Shown: positions 1-6,558 of the stretch, piece by piece | Layout of the letters: every line of letters starts with the position of its first letter | Numbering within the stretch: position 1 is the stretch's first letter | Source of the DNA: JBPCOB01 sp051000715 | GTDB lineage: Bacteria > Actinomycetota > Actinomycetes > JALYNC01 | DNA length: 22,571 nt | Reading direction: 5' to 3' | NCBI GenBank assembly: GCA_051000715.1 | Contig: JBPCOB010000233.1 | Location: 1 to 22,571, forward strand | Translations under genes and position numbers: made by a program | Notes under the pieces: model-generated | Databases searched by the model: none | Told to the model about the DNA's origin: nothing | What the model saw: the letters and a program-made list of their open reading frames with translations, nothing else

Positions 1-362
1 CGGCAGCGGGCGTTGAACTCGGCGACGCCGTACGCCTCGATGTCCTGTTTGCCGGTGAAGCCGAGCTCCTTCTCCACCGCCAGCTCGACCGGCAGGCCGT
101 GGCAGTCCCAGCCGGCCCGGCGCGGCACGTGCCAGCCCTTCATCGTCTGAAAGCGCGGGAACAGGTCCTTGAAGACCCGGGCCTCGACGTGGTGGGTGCC
201 TGGCTTGCCGTTGGCGGTCGGCGGACCCTCGTAGAACGACCACAGCGGCCCGCCGGCGCTCGCCTCGAGCGACCGGGCGAACACCTTCGTGTCCCGCCAG
301 CGGGCGAGCACGTCGTGCTCAAGCGCCGGCAGGTCGACCTGCGCGGGCAGCGGCTCGAACAT
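1..362 (-). CDS. ileS: Isoleucine--tRNA ligase, N-terminal part (runs off the window)
   Basis: Charges tRNA-Ile with isoleucine in the cytoplasm. Only the first 120 or so codons are present; the gene continues beyond position 1. The ATG at 362 is chosen because GGAGGAG lies just upstream on the minus strand and the protein starts in the usual place (MFEPLPAQVDLPALEHDVL). The class I ATP-binding signature is seen around residues 44-60: FYEGPPTANGKPGTHH, where GTHH at 55-58 takes the place of HIGH. It is followed by GWDCHGLPVE and VEKELGF, both conserved in IleS. The GTHH form of the motif is what I expect in the IleS type common in actinomycetes, not a defect. Expression is very probably controlled by the T-box leader directly upstream. 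Family assignment is very secure. Confidence 0.97.
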   Translation of the reverse strand, partial: MFEPLPAQVDLPALEHDVLARWRDTKVFARSLEASAGGPLWSFYEGPPTANGKPGTHHVEARVFKDLFPRFQTMKGWHVPRRAGWDCHGLPVELAVEKELGFTGKQDIEAYGVAEFNARC

Positions 363-600
363 GGCACTCCTCCGTCGGCGAGGTTCTCCGGCGGAGGGAC
401 GAGGCGCGAGCCCCGCGGTACCACCCTCCTTGGACGCACGGACGCGCCCCGCTCGAGCCGTGCACCGGTTCTACTGGGCCCGCGGGCCGTTCCTCCGGCA
501 GCTCAGGGGTGATCTTCGCGTCGGCCAGGCCCCCGGGCTTCCACCGTCCCCGGGTCGCTGTGGGCTGCGTCCGCCGGTACTCGTCCCCGTCGTCGCTTCG
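363..600 (-). promoter_or_regulatory. T-box riboswitch leader of ileS (isoleucine specifier)
   Basis: Read on the minus strand, the leader contains the hallmark T-box sequence AGGAGGGTGGTACCGCGG (about 413-431), which pairs with the NCCA end of uncharged tRNA. About 80 nt upstream is GCGAAGATCACCCC, with ATC (511-513) in the position of an isoleucine specifier codon. After the T-box, a CCTCC segment (about 392-396) can pair with the GGAGG ribosome site just before the ATG. That arrangement fits the translational, short-stem-I T-boxes described for actinobacterial ileS. No U-run terminator is seen, which also argues for translational control. The outer boundary near 600 is inferred from a -10-like box at 607-612. 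Exact stem I pairing was not computed. Confidence 0.9.
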
Positions 601-606
601 TCGGCG

Positions 607-612
607 ACCTTA
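607..612 (-). promoter_or_regulatory. Candidate -10 element for the ileS T-box transcript
   Basis: On the minus strand TAAGGT fits the actinobacterial TANNNT pattern. It would place the transcript start near 600, giving a T-box leader of about 240 nt. No convincing -35 box is present at 17-18 nt, so this rests on the -10 match and its position only. Confidence 0.4.
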
Positions 613-773
613 TCCGAGCCTGCGCCGGTGAAGCACCACGTTTCTCCGGAGGGCGAGCCGGGCCGGGAACGTGCGACCCGCCTGGCGCGTTGCCTGGCTC
701 GCCGGTGGCGCTCTTATTGCCGATGCAGATCATGGGCGGTGGCCGCCGGACCGACGACGGAGGAATGCCGACG

Positions 774-1250
774 ATGGCCGAGCAGCGCAGTGCCACCCGC
801 AGCGGGACGACCCGGCCCCGCCGGACCCGTCCCGCGGCGTCTCCCGACCGGTCGAGCCCCAAGACCGCCGCACCGGACGGCACCTCCTGGACCGCCGACG
901 AGCTGGCCGCGGTACGGGCAGATCTCCAGCAGCAGGCGCAGGAGCTGCGCAGGGAGATCGACTCCGCGCAGAGCACCTGGGCCGCTTTCCAGCGGGACGG
1001 CGGCGGTGACGGCTGGGGTGACGATCAGGCGGACGCCGGCAGCAAGACCTTCGAGCGCGAGCACGAGCTGTCCCTGGCCAACAACAGCCGGCACCTGCTG
1101 GCCCAGGTGCATCGTGCGCTCGGCCGGCTCGACGACGGCACGTACGGCGTCTGCGAGAGCTGCGGCGGCGCGGTCGGTAAGGCGCGGTTGCAGGCTTTTC
1201 CGCGGGCGACACTATGTGTGTCATGCAAGCAACGGGAAGAGCGTCGCTGA
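774..1250 (+). CDS. TraR/DksA-family zinc-finger protein
   Basis: A 158-residue protein of the TraR/DksA C4 zinc-finger family, whose members bind RNA polymerase through the secondary channel. The N-terminal 45 residues are basic, Pro/Ser/Thr-rich and probably disordered. A helical region with the shape of a coiled coil follows (ELAAVRADLQQQAQELRREI). The C-terminus holds the zinc site CESC...CVSC after YGVC. The ATG at 774 is preferred because GGAGGA (759-764) lies about 10 nt upstream; an ATG at 765 abuts that site and a TTG at 690 has no ribosome site. The acidic tip residues of E. coli DksA cannot be assigned with confidence. The gene sits between ileS and lspA, and its 3' end overlaps lspA by 37 nt. 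The regulatory role is inferred from family. Confidence 0.88.
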   Translation: MAEQRSATRSGTTRPRRTRPAASPDRSSPKTAAPDGTSWTADELAAVRADLQQQAQELRREIDSAQSTWAAFQRDGGGDGWGDDQADAGSKTFEREHELSLANNSRHLLAQVHRALGRLDDGTYGVCESCGGAVGKARLQAFPRATLCVSCKQREERR

Positions 1251-1777
1251 GCGGTTCGGCCGCCGGACCGGCGGCAGCCGGTCCCCGCCGCGTCGGCGTA
1301 CTGCTGTTCACCGCCGTTCTGGTCGTCGTGCTCGACGTGGTCACCAAGATGCTGGTGGTCCAGCACCTCTCCGACCGGCCGCCGATCCGGCTACTGGGCG
1401 GTTTCCTGCGGTTGTTGGAGACCCGCAACGGCGGCGCCGCCTTCGGCCTGGGTGGCGGGGCCACGGTGCTGTTCACCGTGGTCGCGGCCGGCGTGGTGGT
1501 TGCCATCGCGCGGACCGCGCCGCGGCTGCGCAGCGGGTCCTGGGCGCTGACCCTGGGACTGCTGCTCGGTGGCGCAACCGGCAACCTGGTCGACCGGCTG
1601 CTGCGCTCGCCGGGCCCGCTGCGCGGCCACGTCGTGGACTGGATCTCGGTGCCGCACTGGCCGGTGTTCAACCTCGCCGACTCCGCGATCGTGACCGGTG
1701 GCCTGCTCGCGGTCCTGCTCGCGACCCGCGGGGTCGGCGTCGACGGCCGGCCGGTGGTCGCCAGCTCCGATGGCTGA
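1214..1777 (+). CDS. lspA: Lipoprotein signal peptidase (signal peptidase II)
   Basis: Integral membrane aspartyl protease that removes signal peptides from prolipoproteins after lipidation. The 187-residue protein has four hydrophobic segments (roughly residues 26-44, 68-100, 103-123, 155-178). Both catalytic aspartates are in conserved contexts: GNLVDRL (Asp127) and FNLADSAI (Asp156). RNGGAAFGL matches the family NxGxAFG motif. The start is uncertain. ATG 1214 overlaps the upstream TraR/DksA gene by 37 nt, ATG 1223 is the alternative, and neither has a clear ribosome site, so translational coupling is likely. The N-terminal tail is longer than in E. coli LspA, as is common in actinobacteria. 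The next gene starts at ATG 1770, overlapping this stop codon. Confidence 0.96.
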   Translation: MCVMQATGRASLSGSAAGPAAAGPRRVGVLLFTAVLVVVLDVVTKMLVVQHLSDRPPIRLLGGFLRLLETRNGGAAFGLGGGATVLFTVVAAGVVVAIARTAPRLRSGSWALTLGLLLGGATGNLVDRLLRSPGPLRGHVVDWISVPHWPVFNLADSAIVTGGLLAVLLATRGVGVDGRPVVASSDG

Positions 1778-2714
1778 CCCGGTCGGCGTACGGCGAGCCG
1801 TGCCGGTCCCCGACGGCCTGGCGGGGCTGCGGCTCGATGCGGCGATGGCCCGGCTGTTCGGGCTCTCGCGAACGACTGCCGCCTCGATCGCCGAGGCCGG
1901 GCTCGCCACCGTCGACGGCGCGGTGAGTGGGAAGTCGGATCGGGTCACGGCCGGGTCCTGGCTGGAAGTGGTGCTGCCGGCGCCGGCCGCCGCACCCGGA
2001 CCGGCACCCGCCACGCCGGTGCCGGGGCTCGCGGTGGTCTTCGAGGACGACGACCTGCTCGTGGTGGACAAGCCGGTGGGGGTGGCGGCCCACCCGAGCC
2101 CGGGGTGGGACGGCCCGACCGTGATCGGCGGCCTGGCCGCGGCCGGGCACCGGGTGGCCACGTCAGGCGCCGCCGAGCGGCAGGGGATCGTGCACCGGCT
2201 CGACGTCGGGACCAGCGGCCTCATGGTCGTCGCCAAGAGCGAGCCGGCGTACGCCGCGCTCAAGGCGGCGTTCCGGAACCGCACGGTGGACAAGCGCTAC
2301 GCCGCGCTCGTGCAGGGCCACCCCGACCCGCTGCGCGGCACCGTGGATGCGCCGATCGACCGGCACCCGACTTCGGCGTACCGGTTCGCCGTCGTGGCCG
2401 GGGGCCGTCCCAGCGTGACCCACTACGAGACGGTCGAGGCGTTCCGGGGCGCGTCACTTCTCGACGTCGGGTTGGAGACCGGTCGGACCCATCAGATCCG
2501 AGTGCACATGGCCGCGCTGCGCCATCCCTGCGTGGGCGACATCACCTACGGCGCCGACCCGACGCTGGCCGGCCGGCTCGGGCTGACCCGCCAGTGGCTG
2601 CACGCCGTCCACCTCGGCTTCCCGCATCCCGCGGACGGCCGGATGGTTGAGCTCACCAGCGAGCCGCCGGCCGACCTCGCAGGAGCGATCGACCGGCTGC
2701 GGGCGGAGTCGTGA
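1770..2714 (+). CDS. rluD: RluA-family 23S rRNA pseudouridine synthase (RluD-like)
   Basis: Converts specific uridines in large-subunit rRNA to pseudouridine. The protein has 314 residues: an S4-like RNA-binding domain (about 10-70, RLDAAMARLFGLSRTTAA), then the catalytic domain. Seen directly are DDDLLVVDKPVGV, the catalytic motif HRLDVGTSGLMVVAK (catalytic Asp145), and LETGRTHQIRVHMA near the C-terminus. The start at ATG 1770 overlaps the lspA stop by 8 nt and fits the S4 start; the open frame extends upstream only inside lspA. The lspA-rluD pair is a very common bacterial arrangement. The symbol rluD follows that convention; which uridines are modified cannot be read from sequence. Confidence 0.94.
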   Translation: MADPVGVRRAVPVPDGLAGLRLDAAMARLFGLSRTTAASIAEAGLATVDGAVSGKSDRVTAGSWLEVVLPAPAAAPGPAPATPVPGLAVVFEDDDLLVVDKPVGVAAHPSPGWDGPTVIGGLAAAGHRVATSGAAERQGIVHRLDVGTSGLMVVAKSEPAYAALKAAFRNRTVDKRYAALVQGHPDPLRGTVDAPIDRHPTSAYRFAVVAGGRPSVTHYETVEAFRGASLLDVGLETGRTHQIRVHMAALRHPCVGDITYGADPTLAGRLGLTRQWLHAVHLGFPHPADGRMVELTSEPPADLAGAIDRLRAES

Positions 2715-3637
2715 CGCGGCCGGGGTTAGGCCGAGTCTGTGCCGGGCCGGTCGCCGGGGCGGCCGAGCTGGCTGCGGCGTACGCCGTCCGCCGGGAGGTC
2801 TTCGGCATCGAACAGGGCGTCCCACCGGAGATCGAGCGCGACCCCCTCGACGCGGTCGCCGACCACGTCGTCGCCCGCCGGGACGGCGAGGTGGTGGGAA
2901 CCGGCCGGCTGGTGGCTCGGCCGGACGGGTTCGGCGTCGTTGGTCGGATGGCGGTGTGCCCGGCTGTTCGCGGCGCGGGGGTCGGCCGAGCCGTGCTCAC
3001 CGCTCTCGAAGGCGCGGCCCGAGCCCGCGGCCTGCGGGGGGTGGAGCTGCACGCGCAGTCGCACGCGCGCGGCTTCTACGACCGGGCGGGCTACGCGGCC
3101 TACGGTGCCGAGTTCGTCGAGGCAGGGATCCGCCATGTCGCCATGCGCAAGGCCCTGCCGGTCGTCCGGGTGGCGACCGACGCGGACTCGGCGGCACTGA
3201 TAGCGCTGATCGAGGGCTGCTGGTCCGAGTACCCCGGCTGTGTGATGGACGTCGACGGTGAGGAGCCGTGGCTGCGAGCGCCGGCGTCGGCGTACGCCGA
3301 GAAGGGCGGCACGTTGGAGGTCGTCGAGCTCGACGGCGAGGTCGTCGCCTGCGTCGGGGTCACGCCTGAAGGTGCCGGAACGGTCTCCCTGCGCAGCCTG
3401 TACGTCGCTGCGGCCGCGCGCCGGCAGGGACTCGGTGGCGAGCTGGTCGCACGGGTGGAGTCGGAGGCCCGCCGTCGCGGTGCCGGCCGGGTGCAGCTGT
3501 GGTCGGACACCCGCTTCGCCGACGCTCACCGCCTCTACGAGCGCCTCGGCTACTCCCGGCTGCCCTGCAGCCGCGAGCTCCACGACCGCAGCAACACCGT
3601 GGAGTACTCCTTCGCCAAGGACCTTGCGCTGCCATAG
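2711..3637 (+). CDS. Tandem GNAT-family N-acetyltransferase
   Basis: A 308-residue protein made of two GNAT domains. The first (about 8-148) resembles ElaA: it has RREVFGIEQGVP, a central strand VVGRMAVCPAVRG, and the acetyl-CoA loop RGAGVGRA at 87-94. The second (about 155-300) has its own acetyl-CoA loop, RRQGLGGELV at 237-246, and the typical C-terminal DAHRLYERLGY. GTG 2711 starts inside the rluD stop codon (GTGA), so the two genes should be co-translated. Both domains keep the cofactor loop, so neither looks dead. The acetyl acceptor is unknown. The 3' end is overlapped on the other strand by the reading frame of the broken DinB-like gene. Confidence 0.87.
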   Translation: MTRPGLGRVCAGPVAGAAELAAAYAVRREVFGIEQGVPPEIERDPLDAVADHVVARRDGEVVGTGRLVARPDGFGVVGRMAVCPAVRGAGVGRAVLTALEGAARARGLRGVELHAQSHARGFYDRAGYAAYGAEFVEAGIRHVAMRKALPVVRVATDADSAALIALIEGCWSEYPGCVMDVDGEEPWLRAPASAYAEKGGTLEVVELDGEVVACVGVTPEGAGTVSLRSLYVAAAARRQGLGGELVARVESEARRRGAGRVQLWSDTRFADAHRLYERLGYSRLPCSRELHDRSNTVEYSFAKDLALP

Positions 3638-4198
3638 ACGCTCTTGTCCTCGATCTCCCAGGCATGGTCGAGAACGTGCCAGGCGAACCGCCGTACGGCG
3701 TACCGCGCCGGCCATGAGCCGTCCGGTACCCCGTTCCTCAGCGCGGCCGATACGGCGGCGCGCCGTTCCGGCCAGGCAGTGCCCGGCGACGGCCGGACGC
3801 CGACCGTCCGGCCGTGGCTGCGCTCGGCCTCCCGCACGTGGTCGGCGATGGCGTCCCATTCCCGGCCGCCACCGCGCGGGCCCTTGCGCAGCTCGGCCGG
3901 CGCCGATGCCACGACGTCGTCGAACGCACGCCAGCAACGCTCCGGCAGTCCGGCAAGCCGGTCGGCGTCCGCCGATGTGAGCGGCTCACTGTCGGAGCTG
4001 GCGCGTGCATCCGGGGCACCGAAGTCGGTGGTCCTGTTCCCGGCGCCTTCCCCACCACGCGGAGCTCCCCGGCTGGGAAGTCGGGACCGACGACGGCGGC
4101 GTACCGGCCGGATAGCCCAGCAGCTCCGCCAGCGCCGCCTCCTCGCCTTCCCGCGCCGGGACCACCCGGGCCAGTCGAGGGCGCTGGCGAATACCCAT
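3550..4198 (-). pseudogene. DinB-like conserved protein gene disrupted by two frameshifts
   Basis: Three consecutive minus-strand frames together spell one protein. The N-terminal part starts at ATG 4198 behind GGAAGAG: MGIRQRPRLARVVP...EEAALAELLGYPA. The middle is in a second frame: RYAAVVGPDFPAGELRVVGKAPG. The C-terminal part is in a third: NRTTDFGAPDARASSD...RYAVRRFAWHVLDHAWEIEDKS. The last stretch resembles the DinB/YfiT-like four-helix family. Both shifts fit loss of one G from a run, near 4107-4110 (GCCGG, expected GCCGGG) and near 4044-4048 (CCGGGAAC, expected CCGGGGAAC). The final frame runs about 28 residues past the recognisable end, into the antisense of the GNAT gene. The original stop may therefore be lost. 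The function of this family is unknown to me. Confidence 0.75.
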
Positions 4199-4309
4199 CT
4201 CTTCCGAGCTCGAGGTGCACCCGCGTCGTTGGCGTCACGCAATGCATCCTTGCTTCCGCACCGATGACGGCGCGCCGGCACGTGACAGGAGGGACTTGAG
4301 TCATGGCGG

Positions 4310-5632
4310 TCAGCCGTCGGGCGGCACCGTCGGCGGTCTCACCCGGTACGTCAGGCCGGCCGGGCTGATCCAGGTCACGCTGGCGTCGGGGTTGCGTTTG
4401 AGCTGCCAGCCGGTGTGCGTCTTCAGCCGATGATGGCGACGGCAGAGGGGACCCATATTTGCCCGATCGGTGGTGCCGCCCTGGTCCCAGGGGATCTGGT
4501 GGTCGAGATCGCAAAGCTCGGCCGGCCGAGGGCAGCCAGGGAAACGGCAGGTGCCATCCCGAGCGAACAGGAAGTCAACCAGTGCTGCCGGCGGCACGTA
4601 GGTGCGGCGGCCGAAGTCGAGCAGGGTGCCGGTGGTGGGGTCGGTCACCATTCGGCGCCACTCGCCGTCGGCGGCCAGCGCCCGGGCTGCGGATGCCGGG
4701 ATCGGGCCGTGACCGGCAAGCTCACCCGGGTTGTCGGCCAGGCCCAGCAGCGTCGGCAGGTCGATGGTGACCTGCACGTGCGGCCGGCGCCGGTGGCGGC
4801 TCGGCAGGTTGGGGTCCTCCAGCGCGGCGCGGGCCCAGCTGATGAGCACCTCGGCGCGGCGGGTATCCATGCTGCGGCGGTCGTCGGGTCCGAGGGCGAG
4901 CGCGCCGGCGGTCAGCGCGGTGTCGATCAGCGCGACGCCCGCCGCGGGGAGCCGGGCCTGGAGGCATCCCATGCCGTTTCCCTCGGGCCAGCAGTTGACC
5001 TCACAGGATGCTTTGGCCTCGGCGTGCCGGAGCTCTGCCCCGATGGGATCGGCGGCCGCCACCGCGCGGGCGACGACGCGCCGGAACCGACCGACCGGCT
5101 TGGCGTCTGCGGTCGGCAGCAATCGGGCCTCGACCGACCGAGCTACTGCGTCACTGAGCTCCTCGGTGCCCTCGGCCAGCGCGACCGCGTGCAGGTAGGA
5201 GATCTCGCCCCGTCCGAGCGCCGCCGCGGTGGCCGTCAGCGGACCGGCCAACCGCCGGGCGACGGCGATCCGCCGGTCTGCGGTCGAGGGCGCCAGTCGC
5301 AACGTGGCGGCGACGTCCATGTTGATCCAGTCGTCCAGACTGATCAAGTCGTCGGCCCGCGGTTGGGGGGCAGGACCGGCCACAGCGGCCAGCACGGCCT
5401 GCTGACGGGCCGCGACCCAGCGGGCCTGGCGCTCGTAGGCCTGGAGCAGCAGCAGCTGGCCGCGCTGGTCGAGCGACGTCGGGTCGATATCCGCCAGTAC
5501 GTCGGCGGCCGGGACACCGGGCGGAGCCGTGAGCACCGACCGCAGGACAAGCTCGAGGGGCTCCTCGAGGTCCGGCGCAGAAGTCCGTGCTGCGTCGTGG
5601 CCCTGCGTGCCGTACGACTGCCTCTCGAACAT
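4310..5632 (-). CDS. DUF222 / HNH endonuclease protein (13E12-type)
   Basis: A 440-residue protein with an N-terminal DUF222 helical region and a C-terminal HNH nuclease domain. This is the architecture of the 13E12 repeat proteins of mycobacteria and many actinomycetes. DUF222 hallmarks are TLRLAPSTADRRIAVARRLAG, LHAVALAEGTEEL and RRAEVLISWARA. The HNH part reads DGTCRFPGCPRP, then CDLDHQIPWDQGG and NMGPLCRRHHRLKTHTGW. The HNH core residues and two of the usual zinc cysteine positions are visible, so the nuclease should be intact. ATG 5632 is preferred because TAGACT (5640-5645, minus) lies 7 nt upstream, giving a leaderless message. A GTG at 5662 would add 10 residues. The family is often multicopy and linked to genome plasticity; its biological role is unsettled. 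Confidence 0.88.
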   Translation of the reverse strand: MFERQSYGTQGHDAARTSAPDLEEPLELVLRSVLTAPPGVPAADVLADIDPTSLDQRGQLLLLQAYERQARWVAARQQAVLAAVAGPAPQPRADDLISLDDWINMDVAATLRLAPSTADRRIAVARRLAGPLTATAAALGRGEISYLHAVALAEGTEELSDAVARSVEARLLPTADAKPVGRFRRVVARAVAAADPIGAELRHAEAKASCEVNCWPEGNGMGCLQARLPAAGVALIDTALTAGALALGPDDRRSMDTRRAEVLISWARAALEDPNLPSRHRRRPHVQVTIDLPTLLGLADNPGELAGHGPIPASAARALAADGEWRRMVTDPTTGTLLDFGRRTYVPPAALVDFLFARDGTCRFPGCPRPAELCDLDHQIPWDQGGTTDRANMGPLCRRHHRLKTHTGWQLKRNPDASVTWISPAGLTYRVRPPTVPPDG

Positions 5633-5639
5633 GCGTTCG

Positions 5640-5645
5640 AGTCTA
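5640..5645 (-). promoter_or_regulatory. Candidate -10 element for a leaderless DUF222-HNH transcript
   Basis: TAGACT on the minus strand fits TANNNT and ends 7 nt before ATG 5632, the spacing expected when transcription starts at or next to the start codon. No clear -35 is seen. Confidence 0.45.
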
Positions 5646-5772
5646 CGCCGCTCCGGCGACACTTTCCGCCGCTATGCACAGGCCAGCAATACCGCTCGCC
5701 GCAAGGTTGGCGCCTGACCCGCTGACCGATTCGACTGAGCATCGGGTGGTGGACAGCACTCAACCACTCATC

Positions 5773-5790
5773 GGCATGCGAGAGCATGCC
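5773..5790. repeat. Hairpin 1: 7-bp perfect stem with GAGA loop
   Basis: GGCATGC (5773-5779), loop GAGA, GCATGCC (5784-5790). Read on the plus strand the loop is of the GNRA type. No U-run follows on either strand, so it is not a classical terminator. Confidence 0.7.
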
Positions 5791-5823
5791 CCTTCACTGC
5801 TATAGGACGGGCGGGCTGCAGTA

Positions 5824-5850
5824 ACGCCGCAAGAACGACAAGCGCGGCGT
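5824..5850. repeat. Hairpin 2: 7-bp perfect stem, 13-nt loop
   Basis: ACGCCGC (5824-5830) pairs with GCGGCGT (5844-5850) across a 13-nt A-rich loop. It lies between hairpins 1 and 3. Confidence 0.6.
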
Positions 5851-5873
5851 CGGAGCCACGCGTGCATTGCCCT

Positions 5874-5916
5874 CCCGGTGGAAAGCCCTGACCGGCCAAG
5901 CCGCTTCTCCACCGGG
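5874..5916. terminator. Hairpin 3: 9+4-bp stem downstream of the phosphatase pseudogene
   Basis: CCCGGTGGA (5874-5882) pairs perfectly with TCCACCGGG (5908-5916). The stem can extend by AAGC/GCTT past one bulged C. It begins about 24 nt beyond the inferred stop of the minus-strand phosphatase gene, where a terminator would sit. No U-tract follows, so it would be the GC-hairpin type often proposed in actinomycetes. The hairpin is seen; the terminator function is inference. Confidence 0.45.
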
Positions 5917-5939
5917 CCATCCGACCCGGCCTGCCCTGG

Positions 5940-6513
5940 TCAGCGCTGCTCGCCCAGGCGCCGCCAGCCGTGCAACAGCTCCCGCCTCCCGGGTCGAAAC
6001 AGAAAAAACTGCCTTGCCCTGGCTGGTCATGCTGTCGGTCGATCGGCACGCCGATGAGATGACAGAGGAACAGCGTTCCGACGCCGCCATGCGAGACGAC
6101 CGCGATGTCGCCTCCGCCCGCGGCCGCAATGGCCCGATCGACGGCGCGAAGAATGCGTACCTGCGCGTCCCGAGCGGTCTCCCAGCCACGAATGCTGACA
6201 TCGGGATTCGAGAAGAACTCGTCCGCCGTGGCCTCGAACTCTGGCGGCCGCAGGAAACCGTTGCCGACCTGTCGTTCTCACCCAGCTCGTGATCCTCCCG
6301 GATGTGAACTCCCCGTATGGCGGCGAGGGCCTCGGCCGTTTCTCGAGCCTTCGTCTCCGTGTTGCAGGAGATGGCCGAGAGGGTCTGGGCCCATGGTTCC
6401 CGGGCGACCCGATCCAGTCGGCGGCGGCCATCCTGCGACAGGCCCCACTGGGGTACAAGTACGTCCGGGTCGACCTCCACTTCCGGATGGGTCAGGAAGT
6501 AGGCTCTCGACAC
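5940..6513 (-). pseudogene. Histidine phosphatase family gene disrupted by two frameshifts
   Basis: Three minus-strand frames in series make one histidine phosphatase (phosphoglycerate-mutase-like) protein. Frame one, from GTG 6513, reads VSRAYFLTHPEVEVDP, with the catalytic His in LTHPEV, up to ELGENDRSAT. Frame two continues GFLRPPEFEATADEFFSNP...IAVVSHGGVGTLFLCHLIG, including the second active-site His, to GSFFCFDPG. Frame three supplies the normal tail, RRELLHGWRRLGEQR, and a TGA at 5940-5942. The first junction, near 6257-6260, reads ACGGTTTCC where ACGGGTTTCC would restore the frame. The second, near 5988-5992, reads CCCGGGAGG where CCCGGGGAGG would. Both are single-G losses. Without repair the product would lack its second catalytic half. 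All motifs are otherwise well kept, so decay is recent or the sequence has errors. Confidence 0.8.
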
Positions 6514-6558
6514 ACGTGTCCGGCGCACTTCCCCACGACGTCCGAGAGGCTGCCCGAC

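Larger units (their letters stand above)
5646..5939. other. Hairpin-rich spacer without a recognised gene
   Basis: About 300 bp between the DUF222-HNH start and the end of the broken phosphatase gene. I see no convincing coding region on either strand; open frames here lack family features and ribosome sites. The notable content is three consecutive perfect inverted repeats between 5773 and 5916, listed separately. Confidence 0.6.

Noticed and set aside
690..718. traR promoter (TTGCCT at 690 with CTTATT/TATTGC downstream)
   Set aside because: The -10 candidates match poorly at 17-18 nt spacing; not called.
289..1926. Long open frame on the plus strand (545 codons)
   Set aside because: It overlaps traR, lspA and rluD in a different frame and is Arg/Pro-rich without family motifs; a high-GC shadow.
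4415..5725. 436-codon plus-strand frame
   Set aside because: It lies antisense to the DUF222-HNH gene, which has clear domain motifs; codon-position bias explains the open frame.
6289..6558. Upstream extension of the 2H-like protein
   Set aside because: These codons are antisense to the histidine phosphatase and carry no recognisable protein sequence.
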